A stretch of 64,000 nucleotides of DNA from JAABRU01 sp050180235 (GTDB lineage Bacteria; Desulfobacterota; Desulfobacteria; Desulfobacterales; Desulfococcaceae): assembly GCA_050180235.1 (NCBI GenBank), contig JBFXEJ010000010.1, positions 34,209 through 98,208 of the forward strand. The letters run 5' to 3'. A program made the translations under genes and the position numbers. Position 1 is the first letter of the stretch. Every line of letters starts with the position of its first letter. Shown here piece after piece: positions 45,241-54,300 of this stretch. The notes under the pieces are model-generated. The model was not told where the DNA came from and made no database searches. It saw nothing but the letters and a program-made list of their open reading frames with translations.

Positions 45241-47430
45241 TTGGAACTCGCAAAAGCACAGACGGCAAAACTCAATGCCATCCGTCCCAAATCAGAACGG
45301 ATAGCCGATGCACTGGAAAAAGGTCTGCAGATTCCCTGGCAGGGAATCCGGCCTGATCTGATGCTGCACAAAGGAGCGATCCGGGCCGAAGGCACAGATT
45401 CTTATATATTGGAAGATCCGGTAACGGGCGCGCATTTTGAACTGGGCGAGGCTGAGGCCAAATTTTTTCTCTGTCTGGTGACAGAAAAGGATTTGCAGTC
45501 TGCGGTGAACAAACTGCTCAAAACCTCTTCGCTGCGGCCCAGTGTGGATGATATTCTCAAATTCATCAAAATGCTGCAGATGGAAAAACTGGCTGTGCTT
45601 CCGGCCCGGACAGTCGCGGGGGAAAGTGCGGCTCCTGAAGTAAAAGATCCGCGGAAAAAATTTACCCTGATGAAAATCCTGTTTTTCCGGATTCCTGTCC
45701 TGCGCCCTGACAATCTGCTCAATGCCCTCTATCCCTGGCTCAGTCCCATATGGTCAAAACCTTTTCTTTATCTTTATGCAGTCATGGGCATAGTCGGGTT
45801 TATATCTGTGATGCAGCAGATTGAACTGTATCTCAACAATGTCAACCTGCTGTTCACCTCTGCTGGTGCAGTCACTTTTGTGCTGTGCCTTTATACCCTT
45901 AAAATTATGCACGAATTTGGACATGCCTTTACTGCAAAACATTACGGGGCATATGTCCGGCGCATGGGTATTTATATGATGCTGTTTACGCCCATGCTGT
46001 ATACAGATACAACTGAGGGATGGAAAATTTCTTCACAGAGAGCACGCATTATGATTGGCGCGGCCGGTGTGCTGGTGGAATTTTATGTGGCCTGCATTTC
46101 CCTTTTTCTGTGGTCTGTTCTGCCTGACGGTATGCTTCGGAGCATCATGTTTTACATGTCCGGTGCATCCCTGATTTCCACCATACTGGTCAACATGAAT
46201 CCTTTTATGCGTTTTGACGGATATTATCTGCTCATGGATTATCTGCGCATCAGCAATCTGCGATCCCGTTCCAGCCAGATGTTCAAATATTATGTCCGGC
46301 GGCTCCTGTTTGACTGGAGAGGGCCGAAACCTGAAGAACATCCCATGTACCGGCAGATGATTGTATTCGGCCTGTTCGTCAATATCTATCTTCTTTTTAT
46401 TGAGGTAACTATCGGTCTGATGGTTTATCATAAGATTTCCAAACTGGCAGCATTATGGGGCTTTGTTTGTGCTTTTTATATCTATTTCGGTGCAACAACA
46501 TGGAATGAAACTTCATTTATGATAAAAAACAGGAAACAGGTTGGGTCCCGGTTCAGGATATTTATAACCGTCTCTGTTTTTGTTTCATTGTTTGCCTATT
46601 TTTTTATCCCCATGACCAAAACAGAAAAACTGCCGGGAGTTTTCATGTTCAAAGATGTTGCAGCTCTGGAGTCGGTCAGCGGAGGGAGAATCATTACGGA
46701 TTTTCCTGAAATCGGAACAGCAGTCAAAGCAGGCGATATGCTGCTGCGGATTCAGGATGATGCGCTTGAACAGGAACTGAAAAAACGGCAGTATGATCTG
46801 GTGCAGGTGGAGACTTCCATCAAATATATCGGCAGCAGCGGAGAGCAGGGCGGATACCGGAACTGGCTGCTTGTGGAAAAGCAGCGTCTGACTGCGGCAT
46901 GTGAAAAAATCCGGCAGACCCTGGCCCAGTTGGAAGTGCGTGCTCCGGTTTCCGGTCATATTCTGGATGTGAATGAAGTTCTGAAAAAAGGTTCCTATGT
47001 ATATAAAAACAGCTATATTCTGACCATTGGCAGTACCGAAGGTGCGGAAGTCAGGGCTTTTGCCGAAGATACGGTGTACCGGGATCTGAAAAATGAGAAT
47101 ATCCGGGGCGGAAAAATCCTTGTTCAGGATATGGAAACCGGTATAATGAATGCCTCTCTGCGGGAGATAATTGATTTTCCGGTAAGCGAATTCCCGAACA
47201 AATCCGTTTTTGACTATGCCGGTGGCGAGATAGCCTCTTTTCAGTCTGCATCCGGCAAGGTTGTTCCCAGACAGACCTATTATCCGCTGATATTTGATGT
47301 TGCTGAAATACCTGCGTATCTTCATCACGGAACCCGGTGCATAATAAATGTGGAAGGCAGAACTGTCAGTCTGTGGGACAGACTGACAGAAGAATCCTGG
47401 CGTTTTATGGCTATGGAAGGATATATATAA
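45241..47430 (+). CDS. PqqD-like / M50 zinc metalloprotease / HlyD-type adaptor fusion
   Basis: 729 residues from TTG 45241 (GGAG nine bases upstream; no ATG in frame nearby). Residues about 40-125 resemble a PqqD-like winged helix. Residues 160-460 are a polytopic M50 (site-2-protease-type) domain with active-site HEFGH (H224, E225, H228) and the third ligand in NPFMRFDGYY (D326). After a last membrane segment (about 440-460), residues 465-729 form a HlyD-like adaptor with lipoyl-like halves around a coiled coil (VRAPVSGHILDVNEVLKKG). Such fusions occur with adaptor genes in loci lacking an ABC transporter. It is the best candidate for the inner-membrane export or processing component of the giant protein (inference). 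Confidence 0.87.
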   Translation: MELAKAQTAKLNAIRPKSERIADALEKGLQIPWQGIRPDLMLHKGAIRAEGTDSYILEDPVTGAHFELGEAEAKFFLCLVTEKDLQSAVNKLLKTSSLRPSVDDILKFIKMLQMEKLAVLPARTVAGESAAPEVKDPRKKFTLMKILFFRIPVLRPDNLLNALYPWLSPIWSKPFLYLYAVMGIVGFISVMQQIELYLNNVNLLFTSAGAVTFVLCLYTLKIMHEFGHAFTAKHYGAYVRRMGIYMMLFTPMLYTDTTEGWKISSQRARIMIGAAGVLVEFYVACISLFLWSVLPDGMLRSIMFYMSGASLISTILVNMNPFMRFDGYYLLMDYLRISNLRSRSSQMFKYYVRRLLFDWRGPKPEEHPMYRQMIVFGLFVNIYLLFIEVTIGLMVYHKISKLAALWGFVCAFYIYFGATTWNETSFMIKNRKQVGSRFRIFITVSVFVSLFAYFFIPMTKTEKLPGVFMFKDVAALESVSGGRIITDFPEIGTAVKAGDMLLRIQDDALEQELKKRQYDLVQVETSIKYIGSSGEQGGYRNWLLVEKQRLTAACEKIRQTLAQLEVRAPVSGHILDVNEVLKKGSYVYKNSYILTIGSTEGAEVRAFAEDTVYRDLKNENIRGGKILVQDMETGIMNASLREIIDFPVSEFPNKSVFDYAGGEIASFQSASGKVVPRQTYYPLIFDVAEIPAYLHHGTRCIINVEGRTVSLWDRLTEESWRFMAMEGYI

Positions 47431-47472
47431 ATAATTTAAAGCAGAACAAGGTGGAGAATCCTGTTCTGCTGT

Positions 47473-47606
47473 GTGCATAAACAAACCGGAAGTTTGTTTT
47501 ACTCTGTGCATAAACAAACCGGAAGTTTGTTTTACTCTGTGCATAAACAAACCGGAAGTTTGTTTTACTCTGTGCATGAACAAACCGGAAGTTTGTTTTA
47601 CCGTGT
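47473..47606. repeat. Four tandem 33-bp hairpin repeats
   Basis: Four units containing GTGCATAAACAAACCGG and AAGTTTGTTTTAC lie in the gap after the M50 gene. Each has arms AAACAAAC / GTTTGTTT around CGGAA. The 33-bp period keeps the frame open, giving an artefactual 11-residue repeat (CINKPEVCFTL) that can be mistaken for coding sequence. Confidence 0.85.
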
Positions 47607-47638
47607 GCAGCCAAATTTTGTTTTGGCAGGAGGAAGTG

Positions 47639-48160
47639 TTGAGCATACATCAGTTTAATCTGCAGTTCAATCCTGAGGAAGACCGGCTGGTTTTCCGCAT
47701 GAATACAGTAAACAAAGAGGAATTCCGTTTTTTTCTGACCCGGCGTTTTGTAAAAATTCTCTGGCCCGTGCTGCTGCAGCTCCTGGAAAAGGATTATGCC
47801 GCGCGGGAACCGGAAAGATCCTATGCCGCTAAGGAACTGGTGAGTTTTGAGAGGGAAAAGATTTTGTCACAGGCGGATTTCGGGCAGAAATATCAGGCTG
47901 ATATTATGCGCTATCCTCTGGGGGAGGACAATATCCTTCTCACCCGGATTCAGATCAAACAAAAGGGAAATGTGCATATTCTCTGCCTGTTTCCCACTGC
48001 GGGCCAGGGCGTGGAAATACCGGTAAATCCTGTGTTTCTGCATACTTTCAGCAAACTGCTCAGGGATCTGGTTGCCAAAACAGACTGGGATATGCAGTTG
48101 CGTTTTCCGGAAAGTGAATATCCGGGAGGAAAATCTTCTGCGGGCCGGGTGCTGCACTGA
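47639..48160 (+). CDS. Small conserved protein of the export locus
   Basis: 173 residues from TTG 47639, five bases after AGGAGG; the longer open frame upstream is only the hairpin repeat array. It begins IHQFNLQFNPEEDRLVFRMN and continues with KEEFRFFLTRRFVKILWPVL, then a charged helical middle and a beta-rich end (HILCLFPTAGQGVEIPVN). No named family; I believe similar short proteins accompany M50-HlyD genes elsewhere, but cannot verify it. No signal peptide, so cytoplasmic, perhaps a chaperone or coupling factor (inference). Confidence 0.7.
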   Translation: MSIHQFNLQFNPEEDRLVFRMNTVNKEEFRFFLTRRFVKILWPVLLQLLEKDYAAREPERSYAAKELVSFEREKILSQADFGQKYQADIMRYPLGEDNILLTRIQIKQKGNVHILCLFPTAGQGVEIPVNPVFLHTFSKLLRDLVAKTDWDMQLRFPESEYPGGKSSAGRVLH

Positions 48161-48205
48161 GAAACTGGCAAAGAGTCAAATCCGGTATAAAAAGGAAACA
48201 AAATT

Positions 48206-48502
48206 ATGGAAGCAATCCGGGTTCATGAAATTATGGCAAAGGATGGCGAAATTGCGATTCGCGGTTTGCCATACAAAAAAGGACAGTTCGTTGAAATTAT
48301 CGTATTGCCCCAGGTTTTGGGCAGGAACAGGAATCCCCCTTCTCTGACTGTTCACCGATTCCGTGCGTCAGGACTTATCGGCATGTGGAAAGACCGTGAG
48401 GATATACAGGACAGTCCGGTTTATGCCCGTCAGTTGCGGCAGGAGACACAGACACGGAGACATATGGACAATGATTCTTCTGGATACCGATGTGATGATT
48501 GA
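48206..48502 (+). CDS. Antitoxin-like partner of the PIN-domain toxin
   Basis: 98 residues from ATG 48206 (AAAGGAAAC upstream), overlapping the PIN gene by 32 bases. The sequence MEAIRVHEIMAKDGEIAIRG and the strand KGQFVEIIVLP resemble small antitoxin-like proteins encoded before PIN toxins, without a named DNA-binding fold. Its role follows from gene order. Confidence 0.6.
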   Translation: MEAIRVHEIMAKDGEIAIRGLPYKKGQFVEIIVLPQVLGRNRNPPSLTVHRFRASGLIGMWKDREDIQDSPVYARQLRQETQTRRHMDNDSSGYRCDD

Positions 48503-48860
48503 TCTGCTGAGAGCTTATCCACCGGCAGAAGAATGGTTTGAAGTGCTTGATGATTATGAAATACTGGCTCTGCCCGGTTTTGTCATGATGGAACTGATTC
48601 AGGGGTGTAAAAACAAAGCGGAACAGGACAGACTGAAACGGGATTTGGGGGATTATGAAGTTATATGGCTTTCATCAGAGGACTGTAACATTGCGCTTGA
48701 TTTTTTCATAAAATACCATCTCAGCCACAATGCCGGATTGACTGATGTTCTTGTCGGTCAGACGGCTGTGGCATTCGGAGTGCCGTTATATACGTTTAAC
48801 AGGAAACATTATCAGTTTATTCCGGATCTGGAAATTGTTCAGCCGTATATCAGGATCTGA
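48471..48860 (+). CDS. vapC: VapC-type PIN-domain ribonuclease toxin
   Basis: 129 residues from ATG 48471; a longer in-frame start at 48363 would extend into the antitoxin and is rejected because the PIN fold begins at ILLDTDVMIDLL. Conserved PIN acids are visible: D6 in LLDTDV, E in MMELIQG, and D in GLTDVLVGQTAV; the end TFNRKHYQFIPDLEI is typical of VapC. The enzyme would cleave RNA, typically a tRNA or rRNA, when free of its partner. It sits between export genes, as an inserted toxin-antitoxin module. Confidence 0.85.
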   Translation: MILLDTDVMIDLLRAYPPAEEWFEVLDDYEILALPGFVMMELIQGCKNKAEQDRLKRDLGDYEVIWLSSEDCNIALDFFIKYHLSHNAGLTDVLVGQTAVAFGVPLYTFNRKHYQFIPDLEIVQPYIRI

Positions 48861-49019
48861 TTAACATATACAGACTTTCAGAAAATGCCTGCCCGAAAAA
48901 ACATCAGGGTTTTCAATGGACAATTTTTATGGTAACAGACAGTTAAATTGAAGCAGTAAAATATTCCATGCTTCTGTTTTTTTTACAGACAATAATATTT
49001 TCATCAAAAAGGAGATTTC

Positions 49020-49757
49020 ATGAAAGCAAAAGGTTATTTCGGATACATTATGCTGTATCTGCTGATATTTCTTATCAACGGACAGATGCTGTGTGCGGAG
49101 CAGTTTCCCACAGTTGTGGAGGCTGAGGTAAGAGCTGTGGTGGCTGCGGAAAGGGAAGGCGTCATATCCGGAATGAAAACGGATGTGGGAGACAGGATCA
49201 AAAAGGGCGGTGTCATCGCTGTAGTATATCACAAAGACATTCTGTTTGAAAAACAGCAGTTGCAGGCCAGACAGAAATATTTTGCAGTGCAGGTGGAAAA
49301 TCTGGGCAAACTCAATGAAAAGGGGATGGTTCCCAATGAGGAACTGGCCAGGGCGCAGATGGACAAGGCTGTGAATGAGGCGCAGATAAATCTCATTGAC
49401 ACCCAGATCGGACGTTCCACTGTGTATGCCCCTTTTTCCGGCATTGCGGTGGCCCGCCATATTCAGTCCCATGAATGGGTGCGGCCCGGACAGCCGGTTG
49501 TGGAACTCTATGATCCCGCAAAACTTCGGATTGTGGCTGATATACCGTCTGAGATCGCGATGAAAATGAAAACCGGACAGGTGGATACCCTTGTTTTTCC
49601 TGATACAGGAAAAGAAGTTAAGGCAAAACTCAAAGTGATTTCCCCCCAGGTTGATGTGCGCAGCAATACCATCAAAGTTTACTGGTCTGTTGATCCCAAA
49701 GAAGGGGAAAAGGGGAATCTGATTCCCGGAATGAAGGGAGTGTTTCAGTGGAATTAG
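49020..49757 (+). CDS. Periplasmic adaptor (HlyD/RND membrane-fusion type)
   Basis: 245 residues with an N-terminal signal sequence (about 1-26, LLIFLINGQMLCA). The adaptor core is short: a first lipoyl half (GVISGMKTDVGDRIKKGGVIAV), a brief alpha-hairpin (about 75-135) and a second lipoyl half (STVYAPFSGIAVARHIQSHE), then a beta-barrel (LRIVADIPSEIA). The hairpin is far shorter than in RND adaptors, so it may contact only the inner-membrane proteins or a TolC partner. AAGGAG precedes ATG 49020. It overlaps the next gene by ten bases. Confidence 0.88.
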   Translation: MKAKGYFGYIMLYLLIFLINGQMLCAEQFPTVVEAEVRAVVAAEREGVISGMKTDVGDRIKKGGVIAVVYHKDILFEKQQLQARQKYFAVQVENLGKLNEKGMVPNEELARAQMDKAVNEAQINLIDTQIGRSTVYAPFSGIAVARHIQSHEWVRPGQPVVELYDPAKLRIVADIPSEIAMKMKTGQVDTLVFPDTGKEVKAKLKVISPQVDVRSNTIKVYWSVDPKEGEKGNLIPGMKGVFQWN

Positions 49758-51127
49758 GCAGACAGATACCTCAGCCCCAGCGGCCCGCGGATCCCCAGGC
49801 CCAGATGGTGAATACAGTGCTGGCCCGGCTGATTCACCTTTCCACAGCCGCGCTGAATGCAGAGTCGGTTCAGAAAGCCGGCCGGATGATTGTCAACCAG
49901 ATTCACACTCTGGTAAAAGCGGAAAGGGCGGTTGTGGCCCCGGTCCGGGGTATGAAGAGAATTCTCTGCATTTCCGGTGATCTGGAGCCGTCACAGGACA
50001 ATCCCTTTGCCCAGGCTGTGGATGAGGTAAGAAAGTTTTATCTGAAGGAAAAAGAGCCGGTCGTGGTTTCCCGTGAGACCCTGTCTCCGGACATGAAAGC
50101 ACCTGCACTTGAAAAAGTGCTGGATGCTATGGGCGGAACCAGCATTCTGTGGATGCCCCTTGCCTCCCCGGATGATGAGGACGGCACGTATGCGCTATGG
50201 CTGGAAAAATGGAACGGCAAACCCTGGGGACAGGAAGAAATCAGGCTGCTTTCCCATGCAGCGGTTTTTTTCGGACATGCCCTTAGTTCCGCAGGAAAGA
50301 AACGCATCTCCAAAAGCAATAAAAAGCGGATCACCTTTATGATTCTGCTGGTTCTTTTTGCTCTTATGTGGTTTCCTGTGCATTCCCGCATCAGCGCGCC
50401 TGTTCAGGTCATTCCGGATCGTCCCCATTATGTGTTTGCCCCCTTTGACGGCATTGTGGAGGAACTGCTTGTTCAGCCCGGAGAAAAAATCAAAAAAGGG
50501 GATGTGATTTTCCGTTATGACACGCGCATTCTGGAAAAGCAGTTGGAAGAGGCCGTTAAAGGCATTGCCACAGCGCGGGCGGAACTGGCACGATTGGAAG
50601 GGGCTGCATACAAGGACGAGGAAGCCCGTGCCAGAATACCGGTGCAGAAACTGGAGATAGAGCGCAAGCAGGGAGAGCTGGAATTCATCAAAAAGCAGTT
50701 GGAACTTTCCGAAGTCAAATCCGGAGCAGAAGGTGTCGTGGTTCTGGATGATCCGGATGCTCTGATTGGCGCATTGCTGCGAACCGGAGAGATGGCCATG
50801 AGCATAGCCAGTCCGGAACATACCAAACCCAGAATGATGGTTCCGGTCACAGACGCTGGTCTGCTGGAAAAAGATGCACCGGTTTTTATTCATCTGGACA
50901 GTGATCCTCTGAGACAGCTTCATGCAAAGGTGGAAAAAATCGGGTTTGATGTGCGCCTGTCTGATGACAGGGTTCCCTCGGTTCTTGTGGATGGGATTTG
51001 GGAAAGCGGAATCACTACCACACCGGGACAGAGAGGATCGGCAAGGATACAGGGACCCAGAACCTATCTGGGACTCCAGCTTTTCAGAAAACCCCTGATG
51101 TCTCTGCGCACCCTGTTCGGGATATAA
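49748..51127 (+). CDS. GAF-domain / membrane / HlyD-like adaptor protein
   Basis: 459 residues from GTG 49748 (GGGAG upstream), overlapping the previous stop. Residues about 20-185 resemble a GAF domain (LARLIHLSTAALNAES... ILWMPLA), placed in the cytoplasm. One membrane segment at about 195-212 (ITFMILLVLFALMWFPV) follows. The periplasmic part (215-459) is HlyD-like: FAPFDGIVEELLVQPGEKIK, a coiled coil (250-330) and SGAEGVVVLDDPD. The combination suggests an adaptor that reads a cytoplasmic signal, possibly regulating export. The substrate of the GAF domain is unknown. Confidence 0.82.
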   Translation: MELGRQIPQPQRPADPQAQMVNTVLARLIHLSTAALNAESVQKAGRMIVNQIHTLVKAERAVVAPVRGMKRILCISGDLEPSQDNPFAQAVDEVRKFYLKEKEPVVVSRETLSPDMKAPALEKVLDAMGGTSILWMPLASPDDEDGTYALWLEKWNGKPWGQEEIRLLSHAAVFFGHALSSAGKKRISKSNKKRITFMILLVLFALMWFPVHSRISAPVQVIPDRPHYVFAPFDGIVEELLVQPGEKIKKGDVIFRYDTRILEKQLEEAVKGIATARAELARLEGAAYKDEEARARIPVQKLEIERKQGELEFIKKQLELSEVKSGAEGVVVLDDPDALIGALLRTGEMAMSIASPEHTKPRMMVPVTDAGLLEKDAPVFIHLDSDPLRQLHAKVEKIGFDVRLSDDRVPSVLVDGIWESGITTTPGQRGSARIQGPRTYLGLQLFRKPLMSLRTLFGI

Positions 51128-51144
51128 ATTAACTCCAAAGAAAA

Positions 51145-51306
51145 ATGAATAACCTGCGGATTTATCCGCAGGTTTTGAACTTTTCCACATGAATAACCTG
51201 CGGATTTATCCGCAGGTTTTGAACTTTTCCACATGAATAACCTGCGGATTTATCCGCAGATTTTGAATTTTTCCACATGAATAACCTGCGGATTTATCCG
51301 CAGGCT
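51145..51306. repeat. Tandem 44-bp hairpin repeats
   Basis: Three full units and a partial fourth start at 51145, 51189, 51233 and 51277. Each contains CCTGCGGAT TT ATCCGCAGG followed by TTTGAACTTTTCCACATGAA. The unit is related to the inverted repeat at 16323-16410 (CTATGGAT / ATCCATAG), with paired changes in the stem. It lies directly before the TPR-sulfotransferase-GT41 gene. Confidence 0.9.
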
Positions 51307-51331
51307 ACTGAAATTCTGCTGAAAAAAAACA

Positions 51332-54300
51332 ATGCAACCAGAAAAACAGCCCGCTGTTATGGGCATAAATGAAGCCCTGCACCTTGCCTTTCAGTTTCAT
51401 CAAAAAGGAAAACTCCCTGAGGCTGAGGATATTTATCTTCGCATTCTGTCCGTGAACCCGAATCATGCCGATGCGCTGCATCTGCTGGGTCTGATGGATT
51501 ACCATAAAGGGCAGTATGCCGCAGCCGCAGACAAAATTGGCCGTGCCATACGTGTAAATCCCGGAAATGCCGCATTTTATTCCAATATGGGCAGTGCGCT
51601 CAAATGTATGGGAAATCTGGAGCAGGCAGCCGATTTCTACCTGAAATCTTTGGAAATCAATCCCGGATATGCAGATGCACATTACAATCTGGGCGTGACT
51701 CTCAAGGCTCTGGGCAGAACAGATGATGCCATTGCCTGTTACCAGAAAGCCGTTGATTTAAAACCGGATTACTGCGAGGCATATGCCAATCTCGGCAGCG
51801 CGTTCCGGGATTTGGGCAGGATTGATGATGCCATTGCATTTTTCCGCAAAGCATTGGAAATCAATCCCTCTTATCTGCCAGCGTACAACAATATGGGCAA
51901 TGCCTTCAAAGACCGGGGGGAACTGGGTCAGGCCCTTGCCTGTTACCGCAAAGCTCTGGAAACCGATCCCGCGTATGTCAAAACCCTTGTCAATATGGGC
52001 AATATTTTCAATGATATGGGAAAACTGGATGATGCATCAGCCTGTTTTGCAAAGGTAAGGGAAACAGAGCCGGATTCCCACTGGGCCGCGGCAGGTCAGG
52101 CAAAGGTGCAGATGCGCAAAGGGGATTTTGCCGGAGCCTGTGATTTGCTGCTGCCTTTGATGCAATCCGGCACGGACAATATTGATGCGGTTATCACATT
52201 TGCGCAGGTTTCGCCCCGTTTCGGACATCAGCAAAGCGCGATTGCTTTTCTGGAAAAACGGCTGCGCGGATATATCGGAGACAGCGATTCGCTTCGGCAG
52301 ATGTATTTCAGTCTGGGCTATCTGTATGACAAAAATCAGGAATATGACCGGGCATTCGCGTATTATCAGAAGGCCAATGCACTCAGGCCCAGAAATTTTG
52401 ATCCACAGCAGCATGAAAATCATATCAGTTCACTGATTCGCTCCTATCCGCACAATGCAGAGAGAATTACATCAGACAATGATTCCCGTATTCCGGTTTT
52501 CATTCTGGGGATGCCCCGTTCCGGCACAACTTTGGTGGAGCAGATTCTTTCCGCGCATCCGCAGGTCTTTGGCGCGGGCGAACTTCCCCATATTTCCAAT
52601 ATCGTATCTTCTCTGCACAAAATCATTGGACATGCTGAACCTTATCCCAACTGTATTTCTGCTTTGAGCAAAGCGGTTCTCAACAGCCTTACTGCACAGT
52701 ATCTGACGGAAATCAGAAAATTTTCCTCTGATGCACTCCGAATTACGGACAAAATGCCTGCGAATTTCCTTTACATCGGACTGATTTCACAACTTTTTCC
52801 CAAAGCCGCGATCATTCACTGCAACAGAAATCCCAAAGATACAGCCTTGTCTGTGTATTTTCAGAATTTTCTGGGCAGTCATACCTATTCCTTTGATCTG
52901 GAAAGCATTGGCATTTATTACAGGGAATATGCCCGGCTGATGCGGCACTGGCAGGATCTGCCCGGCATTTCCCTGCTCAATGTCTGTTATGAGGAACTGG
53001 TGGAGAATCCGGAAAAGATAAGCCGTCAAATGCTTGATTTTATCGGATTGGAATGGGATGAAATTTGTCTGAAATTTTATCAGTCAGAGCGCAGTGTTAT
53101 GACCTCCAGTTTTCAGCAGGTGCGGGAGCCGATATACAAACAGTCCGCAGGACGCTGGAAACATTATGAAAAATATCTGAAACCCTTTGCTGATGCCCTG
53201 CATTCTCCGGGCCGGGATGAGAATTTTCTGATCTCTGAAGCACTGAAATGCCATCAGAAGGGGCAGCCGGATCAGGCTCGGAGTCTGTATGCGGAAATTC
53301 TTTCGCTTAATCCAAATCATTCTGATGCCTTGCATCTGCTGGGACTGATTGAACATCAGCAGGGAAAACAGGAACGCGCGGAATCCCTGATTCGCAAGTC
53401 CATTGCCATTAACCCCGCAAATCCGGTCGCTTATTTCAATCTTGCCATTATTCTGAAAAAACAGGGAAATTATAAAGAGGCTGCTGCCTGTTACCAAAAG
53501 GTTGTGGATATGCAGCCAGCCCATGCTGATGCCTGGTTCAATTTGGGAAATACACTGGCCACAATGAAAAAAACAGAGGAGGCCGTTTCCTGTTATCAAA
53601 AGAATCTGGAACTGGCTTCGGATTCCCTGATGACTTGGATGAATCTTGGAAAAGCCCTGAAAGAACTGGGAAAAAATGATGATTCGCTGGCGTGTTACCG
53701 CAAAGGTGCTGAAATCCGTCCGGAGTATGCACCGGCCTATTTCAGCATGGGAAATACCCTGAAAGAAATGGGCAAATCCGAAGAAGCGGTTGGCTGTTAC
53801 CGCAAAGCAGTGGAACTGAAACTGGATTACAGTGAGGCGCATTGCAATCTGGGGCTGGCTTTGCAGGAGCAGAAAAAATATGATGGCGCGATTGCCGCGT
53901 TCCGGAAATGTGCAGAACTGAGTCCTGACAATATCACTGCGCGCAGCAGTCTGGTGTTTCTGCTGAAATATCTGTGTGACTGGACTTTGATTGAAAAACT
54001 GTCTTCCGGTCTTGATAAACTGATTCAGGATTCCATTGAAAAAAGTGTCCGGCCAGATGAGGCTCCATTCATGAATCTGGTCAGAAATGCAGATCCGGGC
54101 TGCAATTTTGCTTTGGCAAAGATATGGGCCAGAGACATCAGCAGAACCGTTGCCAAATATAACATCAGCTTTTCCTTTGATGATCGGCGTGTGCGGAAAG
54201 AGAAAATCACCATTGGCTATCTTTCCAATGATTTCCGCAATCACCCGGTAGCGCATCTGATTGCGGGACTGTTTACAGCACACAACCGGAACAGATTCCG

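Noticed and set aside
47471..47638. N-terminal extension of the small export protein with an 11-residue repeat
   Set aside because: It is only the 33-bp hairpin array read in frame; a strong AGGAGG site just before TTG 47639 marks the real start.
22421..51127. Classical type I secretion operon
   Set aside because: TolC- and HlyD-like genes are present, but no HlyB-type ABC ATPase; the giant protein also shows no obvious RTX nonapeptide block at its C-terminus.
51145..51306. Tandem repeats considered as a CRISPR array
   Set aside because: Units are directly adjacent with no unique spacers, and no cas genes are present.
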